DNA of 64,000 bases. It comes from JALYTY01 sp964546935. Lineage in GTDB: Bacteria; Vulcanimicrobiota; Vulcanimicrobiia; Vulcanimicrobiales; Vulcanimicrobiaceae. Position numbers and translations under genes: made by a program. Of the stretch, positions 35,201-43,277 are shown one piece after another. Position 1 is the first letter of the stretch, and each line of letters starts with the position of its first letter. The notes beneath the pieces are model-generated. The model did no database searches and had not been told where the DNA came from. It saw only the letters and a program-made list of their open reading frames with translations. Location: the NCBI GenBank assembly GCA_964546935.1, contig CAZJLJ010000009.1, positions 1 to 64,000 of the forward strand, read 5' to 3'.

Positions 35201-36137
35201 ATTCGGCGCGCTTCCGAACGGCGGTACGGTCGTGGACGGAGTGAACGCAAACATCCTGCAGTACAACGCTTATACTAAGTTCTGTGCGACCAATCCAACC
35301 GATACGCGATGCTCGTTGAAAGGAAACACAGTTCTTCCCACAAACGGATTGACCGCGACGCCGTGCTACACGTCCACCGGCGGTGCCGATCCCGCGTGCG
35401 CGGCGGGTTCGATCGCAAATCCTTATTGGAACGCGCCGGTTCAAAGCTTGTTCAATGCAGGCAATGAGTTCGTTCCCTACAATCAGCTGCCCGGAAATAC
35501 GTCCAGCAGCACCTTTGTAGGCAGTTCGTTTGTCGTTCCGCACGTCGCGTCGCTCGTGCTGAATTACAGGCACAACAAATGGGCCGTTACGCCGTTGGTC
35601 CAGTTCTCGGGCGGCGGCAAGTACGGCATTCCGACAGCCGGTAATGGAATCGATCCGGCATCGGGCTGCACGGCGCTTACCGGAGCCGGACTTACCGGTG
35701 ATCCGAGGTATCCGTTCGGCGCAGTCGGCGGAGCCCCGTATAACGCTGCAACCTGTCCGGGAGCTCTGGTAACGCCGGATTTCGCTACCGGAAACTACGA
35801 TAATTTCGGCGCGTTCACCGAACCGAACGAAATTTCGACGAGTCTGGGCCTCAGCTACAACGTCTCGCCGAGAATCACTATCAGCGCGCTGGGATCGAAC
35901 TTGTGGGTCCAATGCTTCGGCGGGACACACGTGCCGTGGCTAGTCGGACCAAAGGTTGGTTGCTGGTACTCGAACGCGATCGGACTCTATCCGGGCAACT
36001 TCTTTAACCCGGGAGATCCGCTGCAATCGGGCTTGGCAAATCCATACGTTCCGTTCCTGGGCAATACGTTCCAAAGCGGTTACGGCGGCCAAGTCAATCC
36101 ATTCAACCTCTACGTGACTGCATCGGTTAGAATCTAG
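32259..36137 (+). CDS. TonB-dependent-receptor-like outer-membrane protein (receptor 1)
   Basis: Up to 1292 residues. After a hydrophobic signal segment (TFVAALFLIAAFLVNITGTWAG) comes a carboxypeptidase-regulatory-like (CnaB-type) domain (GSLTDETGKPIAAAKV, GAFTFVSLAPDTYTVSAEKDGY), then a linker AAGNLVKPGTVSDVYSVN, a plug-like part with YVRGSNYTQIGYEYDGVPV, and a very long beta barrel ending YVTASVRI, without a terminal aromatic. Eighteen barrel-region cysteines fall in nine close pairs. No TonB box is recognisable. The ATG at 32259 matches the start of receptor 2, but the ATG at 32334 with AGGT upstream is an alternative (see finding on the frameshifted signal). Substrate unknown. Confidence 0.85.
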   Translation: MCKHRLVATIQGRTVDAREFASPGNMGAGRHLAFYRPRGLRIKTFVAALFLIAAFLVNITGTWAGTTGGLTGSLTDETGKPIAAAKVTATSPSQTATTVTNARGAFTFVSLAPDTYTVSAEKDGYNPVSYSGISVFADNTQAIALRTTSALKTIASVTSRAAGNLVKPGTVSDVYSVNAATQNAVRGLGGGGSLNSAYSGIASVPGVFVPQGQQGWAQSVYVRGSNYTQIGYEYDGVPVQRSFDSYPAATLSALGQQELQVYTGAAPGDAQSQSIGGFINQVIRTGTYPGYATGSADIGTPTFYHKALVEAGGAIPNRLFNYYVGIAGYDQDYRYVDNFNGTYLDPTYGTGYNFIASGCSGVHPSLGCYTNTAGIFSAFPLGPFGEATGPFVYGLTSHIADREIVANFHVGIPHHKDGGRDDIQLLYNNSYLKTQYPVAQNDWTYASNNVINGTATFNGVNFPTCTPATFGVVDCATLGPAQQHFLDQSVFTGPVGSTLTPAMIGQVAPYFQPGSPTNRLFDANTPLAERDYYQNDASIVKVQYQKNMGSNAYARIFGYSFYSDWLQKSLSGATITDNLAGVVSPDYSVITHTYGVVLQAADQINEQNLVTLSGGYYQANTIRWNNEWYLNAARPTIAVAVDSTNPTNGICYGGTPATPVPQACNSRTVWRYVLGNVVPGTNTVNPLVPNATSPDISTIGTATCGGGPCEYFTVGSGYLGPYNTVTPKFTNAVLEDTLHLFNDKLTLNAGVHYDDYQYALSNTTVAPSFLQPAAAARTLYANSFMNWYCFSPITGLTQQPAGSTPRTCPAGSSTTTWSNASASANDYHFFEPRAGLTYTVNPLNVIRASYGKYTQPANTAYQQYQNASNNLPLASPNNVFYQFGFTNPVHQVSPEISYNTDLSWEHQFKGTDMTFKVTPYQRITDNAIFTVLLDPKTNFVSGVNIGRENALGVEFQFQKGDFSRNGLAMLLNYTYTHETVKFGALPNGGTVVDGVNANILQYNAYTKFCATNPTDTRCSLKGNTVLPTNGLTATPCYTSTGGADPACAAGSIANPYWNAPVQSLFNAGNEFVPYNQLPGNTSSSTFVGSSFVVPHVASLVLNYRHNKWAVTPLVQFSGGGKYGIPTAGNGIDPASGCTALTGAGLTGDPRYPFGAVGGAPYNAATCPGALVTPDFATGNYDNFGAFTEPNEISTSLGLSYNVSPRITISALGSNLWVQCFGGTHVPWLVGPKVGCWYSNAIGLYPGNFFNPGDPLQSGLANPYVPFLGNTFQSGYGGQVNPFNLYVTASVRI

Positions 36138-36162
36138 ACCCCTCGTTCGATTCGGCCCAATT

Positions 36163-36195
36163 GGCGCCGCGGCAACGTGCCGCGGCGCCTTTCTG
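36163..36195 (+). terminator. Intrinsic terminator after receptor 1
   Basis: A perfect 12-bp GC stem (GGCGCCGCGGCA at 36163-36174 with TGCCGCGGCGCC at 36178-36189), 3-nt loop, followed by TTTCTGT. It lies 26 bp after the receptor 1 stop, so receptor 2 has its own transcript. Confidence 0.85.
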
Positions 36196-36229
36196 TGACT
36201 GCTTTTCATAACAGTGGCAGCACGATGTC

Positions 36230-36257
36230 ATTCCCAATGATTCTCAACCCATTCCCA
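36230..36257 (+). promoter_or_regulatory. Three helically phased ATTCYCA repeats before receptor 2
   Basis: ATTCCCA (36230), ATTCTCA (36240) and ATTCCCA (36251) are spaced 10 and 11 bp and end 11 bp before the conserved box at 36268. The layout parallels the TAAGG array of receptor 1, but the core differs, which could mean different regulators feeding the same leader. Inference. Confidence 0.4.
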
Positions 36258-36267
36258 GGCATTGTTG

Positions 36268-36350
36268 TGTCAAAGTTCTGCCATTCGCCGGGTGAGTAAG
36301 CGACCATCGGTGCAAACTTTTATCGTGGCGACAATTTTGCGCCACGATAA
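36268..36350 (+). promoter_or_regulatory. Conserved leader element plus stem-loop of receptor 2
   Basis: The block 36268-36305 is the partner of 32146-32183 (31/38 identical, ungapped). It is followed by TTTTATC, whose tail starts a perfect 11-bp stem, TTATCGTGGCG (36320-36330) with CGCCACGATAA (36340-36350), loop 9 nt. The stem sequence is unrelated to that of receptor 1 yet equally well paired. A shared TAAGAAAGT sits before the ATG in both leaders. Confidence 0.55.
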
Positions 36351-36373
36351 CAGTTGCTAAGAAAGTTGATGCA

Positions 36374-39300
36374 ATGTTGAAAAATCGAACCTCGCGTTCG
36401 ATCGCAACTGCAGCGTTAACGATCTCTTTCATACTAAGCCAGGTAACATGGGCACTGGCCGGTACTACGGGAAACGTTAGCGGTACGGTTACGGACGAAG
36501 GCGGAGCACCGGTTTCGGGCGTTGCCATTAGAGCCGTTTCGGCATCCCAAACGGCGGGATCAACGACTGACTCACGCGGTGCATTTTCTTTCCTTAACCT
36601 GCAGCCCGACACGTACACGCTGTCGGTCGAAAAGGACGGCTACAATCCCATCTCTTACTCGGGCGTTACGGTCTTTGCCGATCAAACGCTGACGCTGTCG
36701 TTCAAATTAACGAAAGCGCTCAAGACGATCGCAAAAGTATCGGCGCGCGCCGCCGGCAACCTGGTGAAACCAGGTACGACGTCGGATGTCTACTCAGTAA
36801 ACGAAGCGACTGGGAAACAGCTGGCGACAGCGGCCGGCGGTTATAACCTTGATAGCGCTTATGCGGCCGTTGCTAGCCAACCGGGCGTTTATCAAGGCGT
36901 CGGGTCGTATAACTTCGGGCAAGTTTTCTACATTCGTGGCTCTGCCTATTCGCAGATCGGTTACGAATTCGACGGCGTCCCGGTCAACCGCGCCTTTGAT
37001 AACTACAACGCCAACTCGCTATCGAATCTCGGCGCCGCGCAGACGGAAGTGTATACCGGCGGCTCTCCCGCCGGCGCGTCGTCTGCAACGCTTGGAGGCT
37101 ACATCAACCAAGTCATCAAGACGGGAACTTATCCCGGATACGGTGACGTTACCGGCGCTATCGGAACGCCGGCCTTTTACCACAAACTCGACTTCGAAGG
37201 CGGCGGATCGACGCCGGACCGTTTGTTTTCTTGGTATGTCGGACTACGCGGAAGCAATAACACGCCCGCGTTCATTACTTCGAAGAACGGCGCCGACTTG
37301 GATCCGACCGGCAACAACAAGTTCGGGTTCCAGGGCTACCAATTGAACGGGAACGGTTACGTGTACAACACGCTGACCGGCGAACCGACGCAAGGTCCCT
37401 GGTCGACTTGCGTTGGCAACGGCGCTACTCCGCCGGCTGGTACCTCGACTTTGAATCTGAGCGGATTTTTCGGCGTAACGACGCCGCTGCCGGCGTGTTC
37501 GTCGTACGCGCCGCTGTCGAATTCGGTTGCCGCGGGCGGCTTCGGCGCTTACGGCTACCAGATTCAAGATCGTGAAAACGTGTTCAACTTCCACATCGGG
37601 ATCCCGCATCACAAAGATGCCGGTCGCGATGACATCCAATTGCTGTACGACAACTTTTCGTACCACTCAATCGGCTGGGATAATTTGAACGCCGGTGCGT
37701 TGGGCATCGCACCAACGGAAGCGGCTCTCGCCGGATGGGCGGGGCCAAACGGATATTTCAATACGTGGAATACCGCCGCATTCGGTGGAGGCTTAACGCC
37801 CGGTCCACAATGGAACGGGACGACGCCGAATCTGTGCTCGTACATGAGCATATGGGCGGCGTTTGGAGTAGGCGTCGGATGCACGCCTTTTGGCAATTCA
37901 CCCGGCCCCATTGCTTACACCGACTCATTGCTCTTTAATGGCGTGTCGTTCGGCACACCGGCGTCCGCGGCAGCGGGGAAAGCGGTAACGTACCTGTTCC
38001 CGAGCACGCCGCAAAACCGGCCGGCGAACTTTGGCATCGATCCAAATGCGCCGGGTGGCGCCTTCAACAACGGTTCGATCATCAAGGCGCAATACACGAA
38101 GAACCTAGGCTCGAACGCGTTTATCCGTTTGTTCGGGTACACGTTCTACTCTGACTGGCTGCAAGGAGATCCGAACAAAGGCGCCGGTTTCGGGGAGCTT
38201 TACGGATTCGGATTCAACCCGGCTTCCGGTGATTACGAAGTGGCGTATCACACGCGCGGAGTTCAGCTGCAAGCCGCAGACCAGATCAATCAGAAGAACC
38301 TCGTGACGTTTACCGGCAATTTCACGACGTCGGTTGGATCGCGCGCGAATAACACTCAAGCGGGCGTCACGCCTTCCGCTCAACCGGCGGCGACGTTGCA
38401 GAACGGAGCGGGCCAATGTTTCTCCGGCATCGCAAATACGAATCCGGCTACCGGCCTGCAATTTGACGCATCGTACCCCGCCACGGCAGGAGTCGGAACC
38501 CCGGTATCGTGCCTGTCGGTTCTCGCCGGCGCGTACACGGATCCAACGACGCTGAGTCCAACAACGGCGTCCGTTGCCAACGTGAACGCCGGTGCGGTCA
38601 TTCCTTCACCGGTTGCCGGAGCAGATTGGCTCGTAACGCAAAATCTGTTCGCGCAGTCGAACGTGAATCGCGTACAACCCCGCTTTTCGACCCTTGCGCT
38701 GCAAGATGAGTTCCGGCCTAGCGACCGTTGGGACATCAATGCGGGGGTCCGCTACGAAAACTATCAGTATGTCATTCCAAATGCGGCCGGTAACGGCGGG
38801 CAGTTCTGGGCGAATCAAATCAATAGCACGGCTTGCGTTGCGCCAAACGGGTTGGTGCAAGTGCGCAACCGTGACGTCGCTCCGTCGCAAACGATCGATT
38901 CGCTCGCTGCAAGCTCCGGATACACAACGTATCTGACAACTGCTCCCGGCGGAGCGTGTCCATTCGATCCGGTTCTCGGTCAGCAAACCTTCCATCCGGG
39001 AACGAATGGGATTCCGGCTGTCGTGTTGCCGGCTGGCTCCACCACGCTGAACAACTCAACGTTCTCGCCTCGTGTAGGCTTCACGTATACGCTAACCCCC
39101 GACAGCGTGCTGCGTTTTACGTATGGGCGCTATACGGAGCCAACCCCAACGTACGCTGAAGAAGTGTTGACTTATCTCGATCCCTACCAACAGGCCACCA
39201 AAGTATACGGCTCAGCGTACTACAACAACGGCTTCTCTTCGACGATCCATAACAATCCGATCCAGTACTCGAACAATTGGGATCTGTCGTTCGAGCACCA

Positions 39301-40537
39301 CTTCAAAGGAACGGACGTGAGCATGAAACTCTCGCCGTTCTATCGCTACACAACAGGACAGGTTGTCTCAGTGGCGTTGCCCGGCGGCTTAGCGGGTGGG
39401 TTCAACGCAGCGACGCAGCGTTCTGAGGGTGTCGAATTCCAATTGCAGAAGGGCGATCCCACGCGCAACGGCTTAAGCGGCCAGTTCTCGTACACGTTTA
39501 CCGATGCGAGGATCAAGTATGGGCTCATCAACGGTGCAAACTCCATAACGAGTCTTCGTACGAACTTAACGACGTTCTGGAATCTTACCGCGAACAGTGG
39601 GACCGCGGGTCCGTGCTTCTCTTCAGCTGCGGCAGGACCGAACAATCCATCGGGCGCGCTGAACTGTAATGGAAGCGCTTTCGGAAGCTTACCGCTCCCG
39701 GCAGGCTTCGATCCCGTAGCGAACGCAGGAACGATAGTCACTAACCCCTACTTCAACTTGCTACCGAACGAATCGCTAAATTCGTTCCTGGCACAGTATC
39801 CGATCGACGGGTGGTATCCGACGTACGCGAATTACTTCCCGGCTGATGCCGGAGGCTTGTCGTCGGCTTTCGCGACGGAAGATCTGAGTACGGCAATTCC
39901 CCAACACATCTTCGCCGGCTTCTTAGCCTACAAACACAATAAGTTCCAAGCATCGCTGAATGCAGCGTTGCAGCAAGGAACGAGGTATGGTTCCCCGGCG
40001 CTTATCGAAGGCTTGAATCCAACGTCGTGCGTGCAGAATCAAGCCGCCGCCGGCGTTGCAAGCGGAGGTCAACTGGGCGATTACCAGTCATGCACGGGAA
40101 CTGTTCCGGTACCAAATCCGCAAACCGGCCGTTTCGACGCCGTCGCCCAGTTCATCAATCCGTGGATCTTCAATCTTGGCGGCCAAATCTCGTATGATTT
40201 CTCGCCACGCGTGACGGCCACGGTTTCGTTGGCCAACATCCTGAACCGCTGCTTCGGCGGCTCACCGGAACCCTGGACAGCGGCGTACAAGCCGAATGAA
40301 GCAGTATGTACGTATTCGCAACAGTACAATCCGTGGTCTCTCAATCCAACGTACATTACCTGGAGCCCGGGTGAAGCGTATAACACAGCCGGAGCGGGAT
40401 ACTTCTACGGATCAAGTCCGGCGGATCCGGCAAATGGCACAGCGGGATACCCGAGTGTGTATAACTATCCGTATACTCCGCAAGCGTTAACGGGGTATCC
40501 GTTCCAAGCGTACTTCCAACTAACCGTGAAGATCTAA
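36374..40537 (+). CDS. TonB-dependent-receptor-like outer-membrane protein (receptor 2)
   Basis: 1387 residues, paralogue of receptor 1. The signal peptide ends SQVTWALAG. The regulatory-like domain (GTVTDEGGAPVSGVAI, GAFSFLNLQPDTYTLSVEKDGY) is followed by AAGNLVKPGTTSDVYSVN and a plug-like domain with YIRGSAYSQIGYEFDGVPV. The barrel ends FQLTVKI. All 14 cysteines lie beyond the plug in seven successive pairs, the last being RCFGG...VCTY near the C-terminus, a position shared with receptor 1. No TonB box, TonB, ExbB or ExbD is visible nearby. Likely takes up a large or complex organic substrate; identity unknown. Confidence 0.87.
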   Translation: MLKNRTSRSIATAALTISFILSQVTWALAGTTGNVSGTVTDEGGAPVSGVAIRAVSASQTAGSTTDSRGAFSFLNLQPDTYTLSVEKDGYNPISYSGVTVFADQTLTLSFKLTKALKTIAKVSARAAGNLVKPGTTSDVYSVNEATGKQLATAAGGYNLDSAYAAVASQPGVYQGVGSYNFGQVFYIRGSAYSQIGYEFDGVPVNRAFDNYNANSLSNLGAAQTEVYTGGSPAGASSATLGGYINQVIKTGTYPGYGDVTGAIGTPAFYHKLDFEGGGSTPDRLFSWYVGLRGSNNTPAFITSKNGADLDPTGNNKFGFQGYQLNGNGYVYNTLTGEPTQGPWSTCVGNGATPPAGTSTLNLSGFFGVTTPLPACSSYAPLSNSVAAGGFGAYGYQIQDRENVFNFHIGIPHHKDAGRDDIQLLYDNFSYHSIGWDNLNAGALGIAPTEAALAGWAGPNGYFNTWNTAAFGGGLTPGPQWNGTTPNLCSYMSIWAAFGVGVGCTPFGNSPGPIAYTDSLLFNGVSFGTPASAAAGKAVTYLFPSTPQNRPANFGIDPNAPGGAFNNGSIIKAQYTKNLGSNAFIRLFGYTFYSDWLQGDPNKGAGFGELYGFGFNPASGDYEVAYHTRGVQLQAADQINQKNLVTFTGNFTTSVGSRANNTQAGVTPSAQPAATLQNGAGQCFSGIANTNPATGLQFDASYPATAGVGTPVSCLSVLAGAYTDPTTLSPTTASVANVNAGAVIPSPVAGADWLVTQNLFAQSNVNRVQPRFSTLALQDEFRPSDRWDINAGVRYENYQYVIPNAAGNGGQFWANQINSTACVAPNGLVQVRNRDVAPSQTIDSLAASSGYTTYLTTAPGGACPFDPVLGQQTFHPGTNGIPAVVLPAGSTTLNNSTFSPRVGFTYTLTPDSVLRFTYGRYTEPTPTYAEEVLTYLDPYQQATKVYGSAYYNNGFSSTIHNNPIQYSNNWDLSFEHHFKGTDVSMKLSPFYRYTTGQVVSVALPGGLAGGFNAATQRSEGVEFQLQKGDPTRNGLSGQFSYTFTDARIKYGLINGANSITSLRTNLTTFWNLTANSGTAGPCFSSAAAGPNNPSGALNCNGSAFGSLPLPAGFDPVANAGTIVTNPYFNLLPNESLNSFLAQYPIDGWYPTYANYFPADAGGLSSAFATEDLSTAIPQHIFAGFLAYKHNKFQASLNAALQQGTRYGSPALIEGLNPTSCVQNQAAAGVASGGQLGDYQSCTGTVPVPNPQTGRFDAVAQFINPWIFNLGGQISYDFSPRVTATVSLANILNRCFGGSPEPWTAAYKPNEAVCTYSQQYNPWSLNPTYITWSPGEAYNTAGAGYFYGSSPADPANGTAGYPSVYNYPYTPQALTGYPFQAYFQLTVKI

Positions 40538-40558
40538 GGATCTCATCGGCTATGAAAG

Positions 40559-40596
40559 AACGGGCGCGAGCGCAAAGCTCGCGCCCGTTTCATTTT
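40559..40596. terminator. Bidirectional terminator between receptor 2 and nnrD
   Basis: A perfect 13-bp stem (AACGGGCGCGAGC at 40559-40571 with GCTCGCGCCCGTT at 40577-40589), 5-nt loop, followed by TCATTTT. It lies between convergent genes and touches the end of the minus-strand gene, so it may serve both directions. Confidence 0.85.
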
Positions 40597-41482
40597 ACTG
40601 CGAAAGCATTTTCAGCTCGTGCGGAATTTGAGCGAGAATCTCGCGCGCAAGAAATCCCAGCCCGATTTGTTTTGCAAGCGATGCTCCCGCATACGCGTGC
40701 AATGAAACGCCCCAGACTGCCGATTGAACCGGCGTTGCACCACGCGCAAGCAAACCGCCGATAACGCCCGCGAGAACGTCGCCCGACCCCGACGTTGCAA
40801 GACCGACATGCCCGCTTTCGTTGAGAAATACATCGCCGTTCGGATCGGCGATGTAGGTGCTTGCGCCTTTGAGAGCTACGACGGCGTTGAATCGCTTCGC
40901 TGTTTCGATTGCATAGCGTTCGCGATCGGCGTCGATGGCTTCCGGGGATTCGTCTAGAACGCCGGCGAGTTCTGCCGTATGCGGCGTCAGGATTGCGCGG
41001 CCCTTGAGGTGTGCTACGACGTTTGGTTCGCGTTTGCAGGCGAAGAGCGCGGATGCATCGAGGACGACCGGCGTGTCGATAGTCTTGACTAGCGCACAAA
41101 CGAAGGCGCTGCATTCTTCGTTTGGCGCCATGCCCGGCCCGAGCACGACCGCGTCGGCATCGCCGGCATATTTGCCGACGACTTCTACGCTATCGAGCGA
41201 CGGTGCACCGTCCGTGCTTTCAGCGAAAGGCATAACGAGCGCTTCCGGGATATCGACCGCAATGTTAATCGCGACGCTCGCCGGCGCAGCCACTTGGAGT
41301 TTTCCGGCGCCGGCACGAAGCGCCGCTGTTGCCGCGAGAATGGCAGCTCCGGGAATCATTCGCATTCCCGCAACAACCAAGATGCGTCCACGCGATTCTT
41401 TGTCGCCGTCTTTCGGCGACGGAATCGCCCAATCGCGCAGCAAGCTCGCGGTGATTTTTTTACTGGACGTCTGCTGCATCAC
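40595..41482 (-). CDS. nnrD: ADP-dependent NAD(P)H-hydrate dehydratase
   Basis: A 295-residue ribokinase-like enzyme that dehydrates damaged NAD(P)HX using ADP. RGRILVVAGMRMIPGAAILAA, DADAVVLGPGM, ILTPHTAEL and TSGSGDVLAGVIGGLLARG (anion hole and catalytic Asp) are the family marks. Full length for the stand-alone dehydratase; the epimerase domain (NnrE) is absent. Its start overlaps the end of the upstream histidine phosphatase gene by 23 bp. Confidence 0.92.
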   Translation of the reverse strand: MMQQTSSKKITASLLRDWAIPSPKDGDKESRGRILVVAGMRMIPGAAILAATAALRAGAGKLQVAAPASVAINIAVDIPEALVMPFAESTDGAPSLDSVEVVGKYAGDADAVVLGPGMAPNEECSAFVCALVKTIDTPVVLDASALFACKREPNVVAHLKGRAILTPHTAELAGVLDESPEAIDADRERYAIETAKRFNAVVALKGASTYIADPNGDVFLNESGHVGLATSGSGDVLAGVIGGLLARGATPVQSAVWGVSLHAYAGASLAKQIGLGFLAREILAQIPHELKMLSQ

Positions 41483-42182
41483 TAGTCTTGGTCACCGGTG
41501 CGCTCAGCGATGCAAGCGGTGAAACGTCGTTGAATGCGACCAGCTCGATGCGATCATCGGTTGCTTGATAATGCGTTACCGAACAATTGGCAACAGTCAT
41601 TTTCGTGTCCAGGGCCATCAACTGCGCCACGGTCAACTTTTCAAGAAGATAGCGCAGGCACATGATATCTACTTGGTGCGTTACGATCATGATCCGTTTT
41701 TGCGAACATGCGTGAAGCGCGTCGACGACGCCGCGCAAACGATGCGCAACGTCGGCCCAGCTTTCGCCGAGCGGAGGACGATAGTCGAATTTTCCAACGC
41801 GCATTCGCGAGAGCGCTTCGTGCGGGTAGCGCGAGCGAATTCCCGCACCGGTTAGCCGATTCAGAATGCCGAGCGAGCGTTCGCGCAAACGGTCGTCGAT
41901 GACAATCGGCACCGGGTTCTCCCACTGGTCCGCCGCCAAACGCGCCGTTTCGCGTGCACGCCGGTAAGGCGACGTCCACACCACCGAAGGCGGATTGCGC
42001 TGGAACCAAATGCCGAGCGCACGTGCCTGCTCGATGCCACGCGCACTCAAGCCGACTTGCTTGTCGTTCTCGTCGACCTCAATTATCTCGGAACCGCTCG
42101 AAATCGCTTCAGCGCGCGCGACGTTTCCTAGGCTCTCGCCATGCCGGATAAGGAAAATGTCATCGGGCCATCGAGCGGGCAT
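41460..42182 (-). CDS. Histidine phosphatase family (phosphoglycerate-mutase-like) protein
   Basis: A 240-residue enzyme with the catalytic motif LIRHGES at residues 11-17, the second-site SPYRRARETA (about 71-80), the acidic catalytic region RLRERSLG, and the second histidine in MIVTHQVD. It probably acts on a phosphorylated metabolite; substrate cannot be inferred. Upstream partner of nnrD, perhaps linking metabolite repair functions. Confidence 0.85.
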   Translation of the reverse strand: MPARWPDDIFLIRHGESLGNVARAEAISSGSEIIEVDENDKQVGLSARGIEQARALGIWFQRNPPSVVWTSPYRRARETARLAADQWENPVPIVIDDRLRERSLGILNRLTGAGIRSRYPHEALSRMRVGKFDYRPPLGESWADVAHRLRGVVDALHACSQKRIMIVTHQVDIMCLRYLLEKLTVAQLMALDTKMTVANCSVTHYQATDDRIELVAFNDVSPLASLSAPVTKTSDAADVQ

Positions 42183-42203
42183 GCAATTTGCATACCCACC
42201 TTT

Positions 42204-42671
42204 TTAAGAAGCGGTGTGTGACTCCTGAAATTGCTCGCGGCGTAGACGGCCGAGCGTAACGACGGTCCCGCCCTCCGGTACGCTTTGCATCTCGAAGAGA
42301 TCCACACAACGTTGCATGATTGGAATGCCCCGCCCACGTTCGGACAAGGGGCTGGGGAGCGGCGCCATGTCACGCGGTGCGTGCGCGACTCCGGTTCCGC
42401 GATCGGTGATGGTCGCAGTGATCTTACGAGGATCGATTACCGCCGCCACTTCGATGTCGAACGCAGTACGAGAATGCTCGATTGCATTGGCGAGCGCCTC
42501 ACCGATGGCAAAAAGCAACGCCTCTAGGTCGTTATCGCTTACGCCGTGTAAAGCGGCAAAGCCGATGATCGCGTCGCGAACCGTTCGGGCGTAACGGGGA
42601 TCCGGGGGAATCTGCAGCCGAATAGTCGGCTTCTGATTGTGGTCTAGACGACCGTATTCCGTAGCTGACAT
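42204..42671 (-). CDS. RsbW-like ATP-binding anti-sigma kinase
   Basis: A 155-residue single-domain GHKL ATPase. The N box EALANAIEHS (about residues 58-67), the ATP-lid TDRGTG and GRGIPIMQRCVD mark an RsbW/SpoIIAB-type serine kinase, which would phosphorylate a STAS anti-anti-sigma protein or bind a sigma factor. Divergent from the cyclophilin gene. With the fusion at 4305-5972 it shows partner-switching signalling in this organism; no STAS partner is adjacent. Confidence 0.85.
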   Translation of the reverse strand: MSATEYGRLDHNQKPTIRLQIPPDPRYARTVRDAIIGFAALHGVSDNDLEALLFAIGEALANAIEHSRTAFDIEVAAVIDPRKITATITDRGTGVAHAPRDMAPLPSPLSERGRGIPIMQRCVDLFEMQSVPEGGTVVTLGRLRREQFQESHTAS

Positions 42672-42788
42672 AGGGGCACCATTGAATTCTGACCTCTTTT
42701 GTCCACCGCCAAACCTTTTTTGTTAGAAGGCGGTTTGAACGCCGCCGATTAAACGCGCAGAACTTCCCGAAAAGCAAAAGGAGCATCC

Positions 42789-43277
42789 ATGGCTAACTCG
42801 CCGCCGCAGGCCGACGAGCTCGAAGGCTACCTCGAGCGCGCCCGCACTTCGCAAGTCCGCATTTCGACCGACAAGGGCGACATCGTCTTCACGTTCTTTC
42901 CGGACGACGCACCCAATCACAGCGCGGCGTTCATCAAGCTTACAGACGCCGGCTTTTACGACGGCTTGACGTTTCACCGCGTGGAGCCCGGTTTTGTCGT
43001 CCAGGGTGGCGACCCCGAGGGAAACGGCACCGGCGGACCCGGCTATCGCCTGAAAGCTGAATTCAACAAGAAACCACACCTTCGTGGAACCGTGGCGATG
43101 GCTCGCAGTTCGGATCCCAACTCGGCAGGCTCACAGTTCTACATCTGCTTGGACGATGCGCGCTTTTTGGATAACCAGTACACCGTCTTCGGCCAAATGA
43201 GCGACGGCTATGAAGCGCTCGACCAAATCCGGCGCGGCGACAAGATGAACAAAGTGTCGGTCGAGCCTAAAGGCTAG
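42789..43277 (+). CDS. Peptidyl-prolyl cis-trans isomerase, cyclophilin type
   Basis: A 162-residue cyclophilin without signal peptide, so cytoplasmic. FYDGLTFHRVEPGFVVQGGDPEGNG contains the catalytic Arg and the family signature, and SSDPNSAGSQFYI and TVFGQM follow. AAGGAG lies 5 nt before the ATG. It speeds proline isomerisation in protein folding. Its stop overlaps the convergent beta-lactamase-like gene by 4 bp. Confidence 0.93.
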   Translation: MANSPPQADELEGYLERARTSQVRISTDKGDIVFTFFPDDAPNHSAAFIKLTDAGFYDGLTFHRVEPGFVVQGGDPEGNGTGGPGYRLKAEFNKKPHLRGTVAMARSSDPNSAGSQFYICLDDARFLDNQYTVFGQMSDGYEALDQIRRGDKMNKVSVEPKG

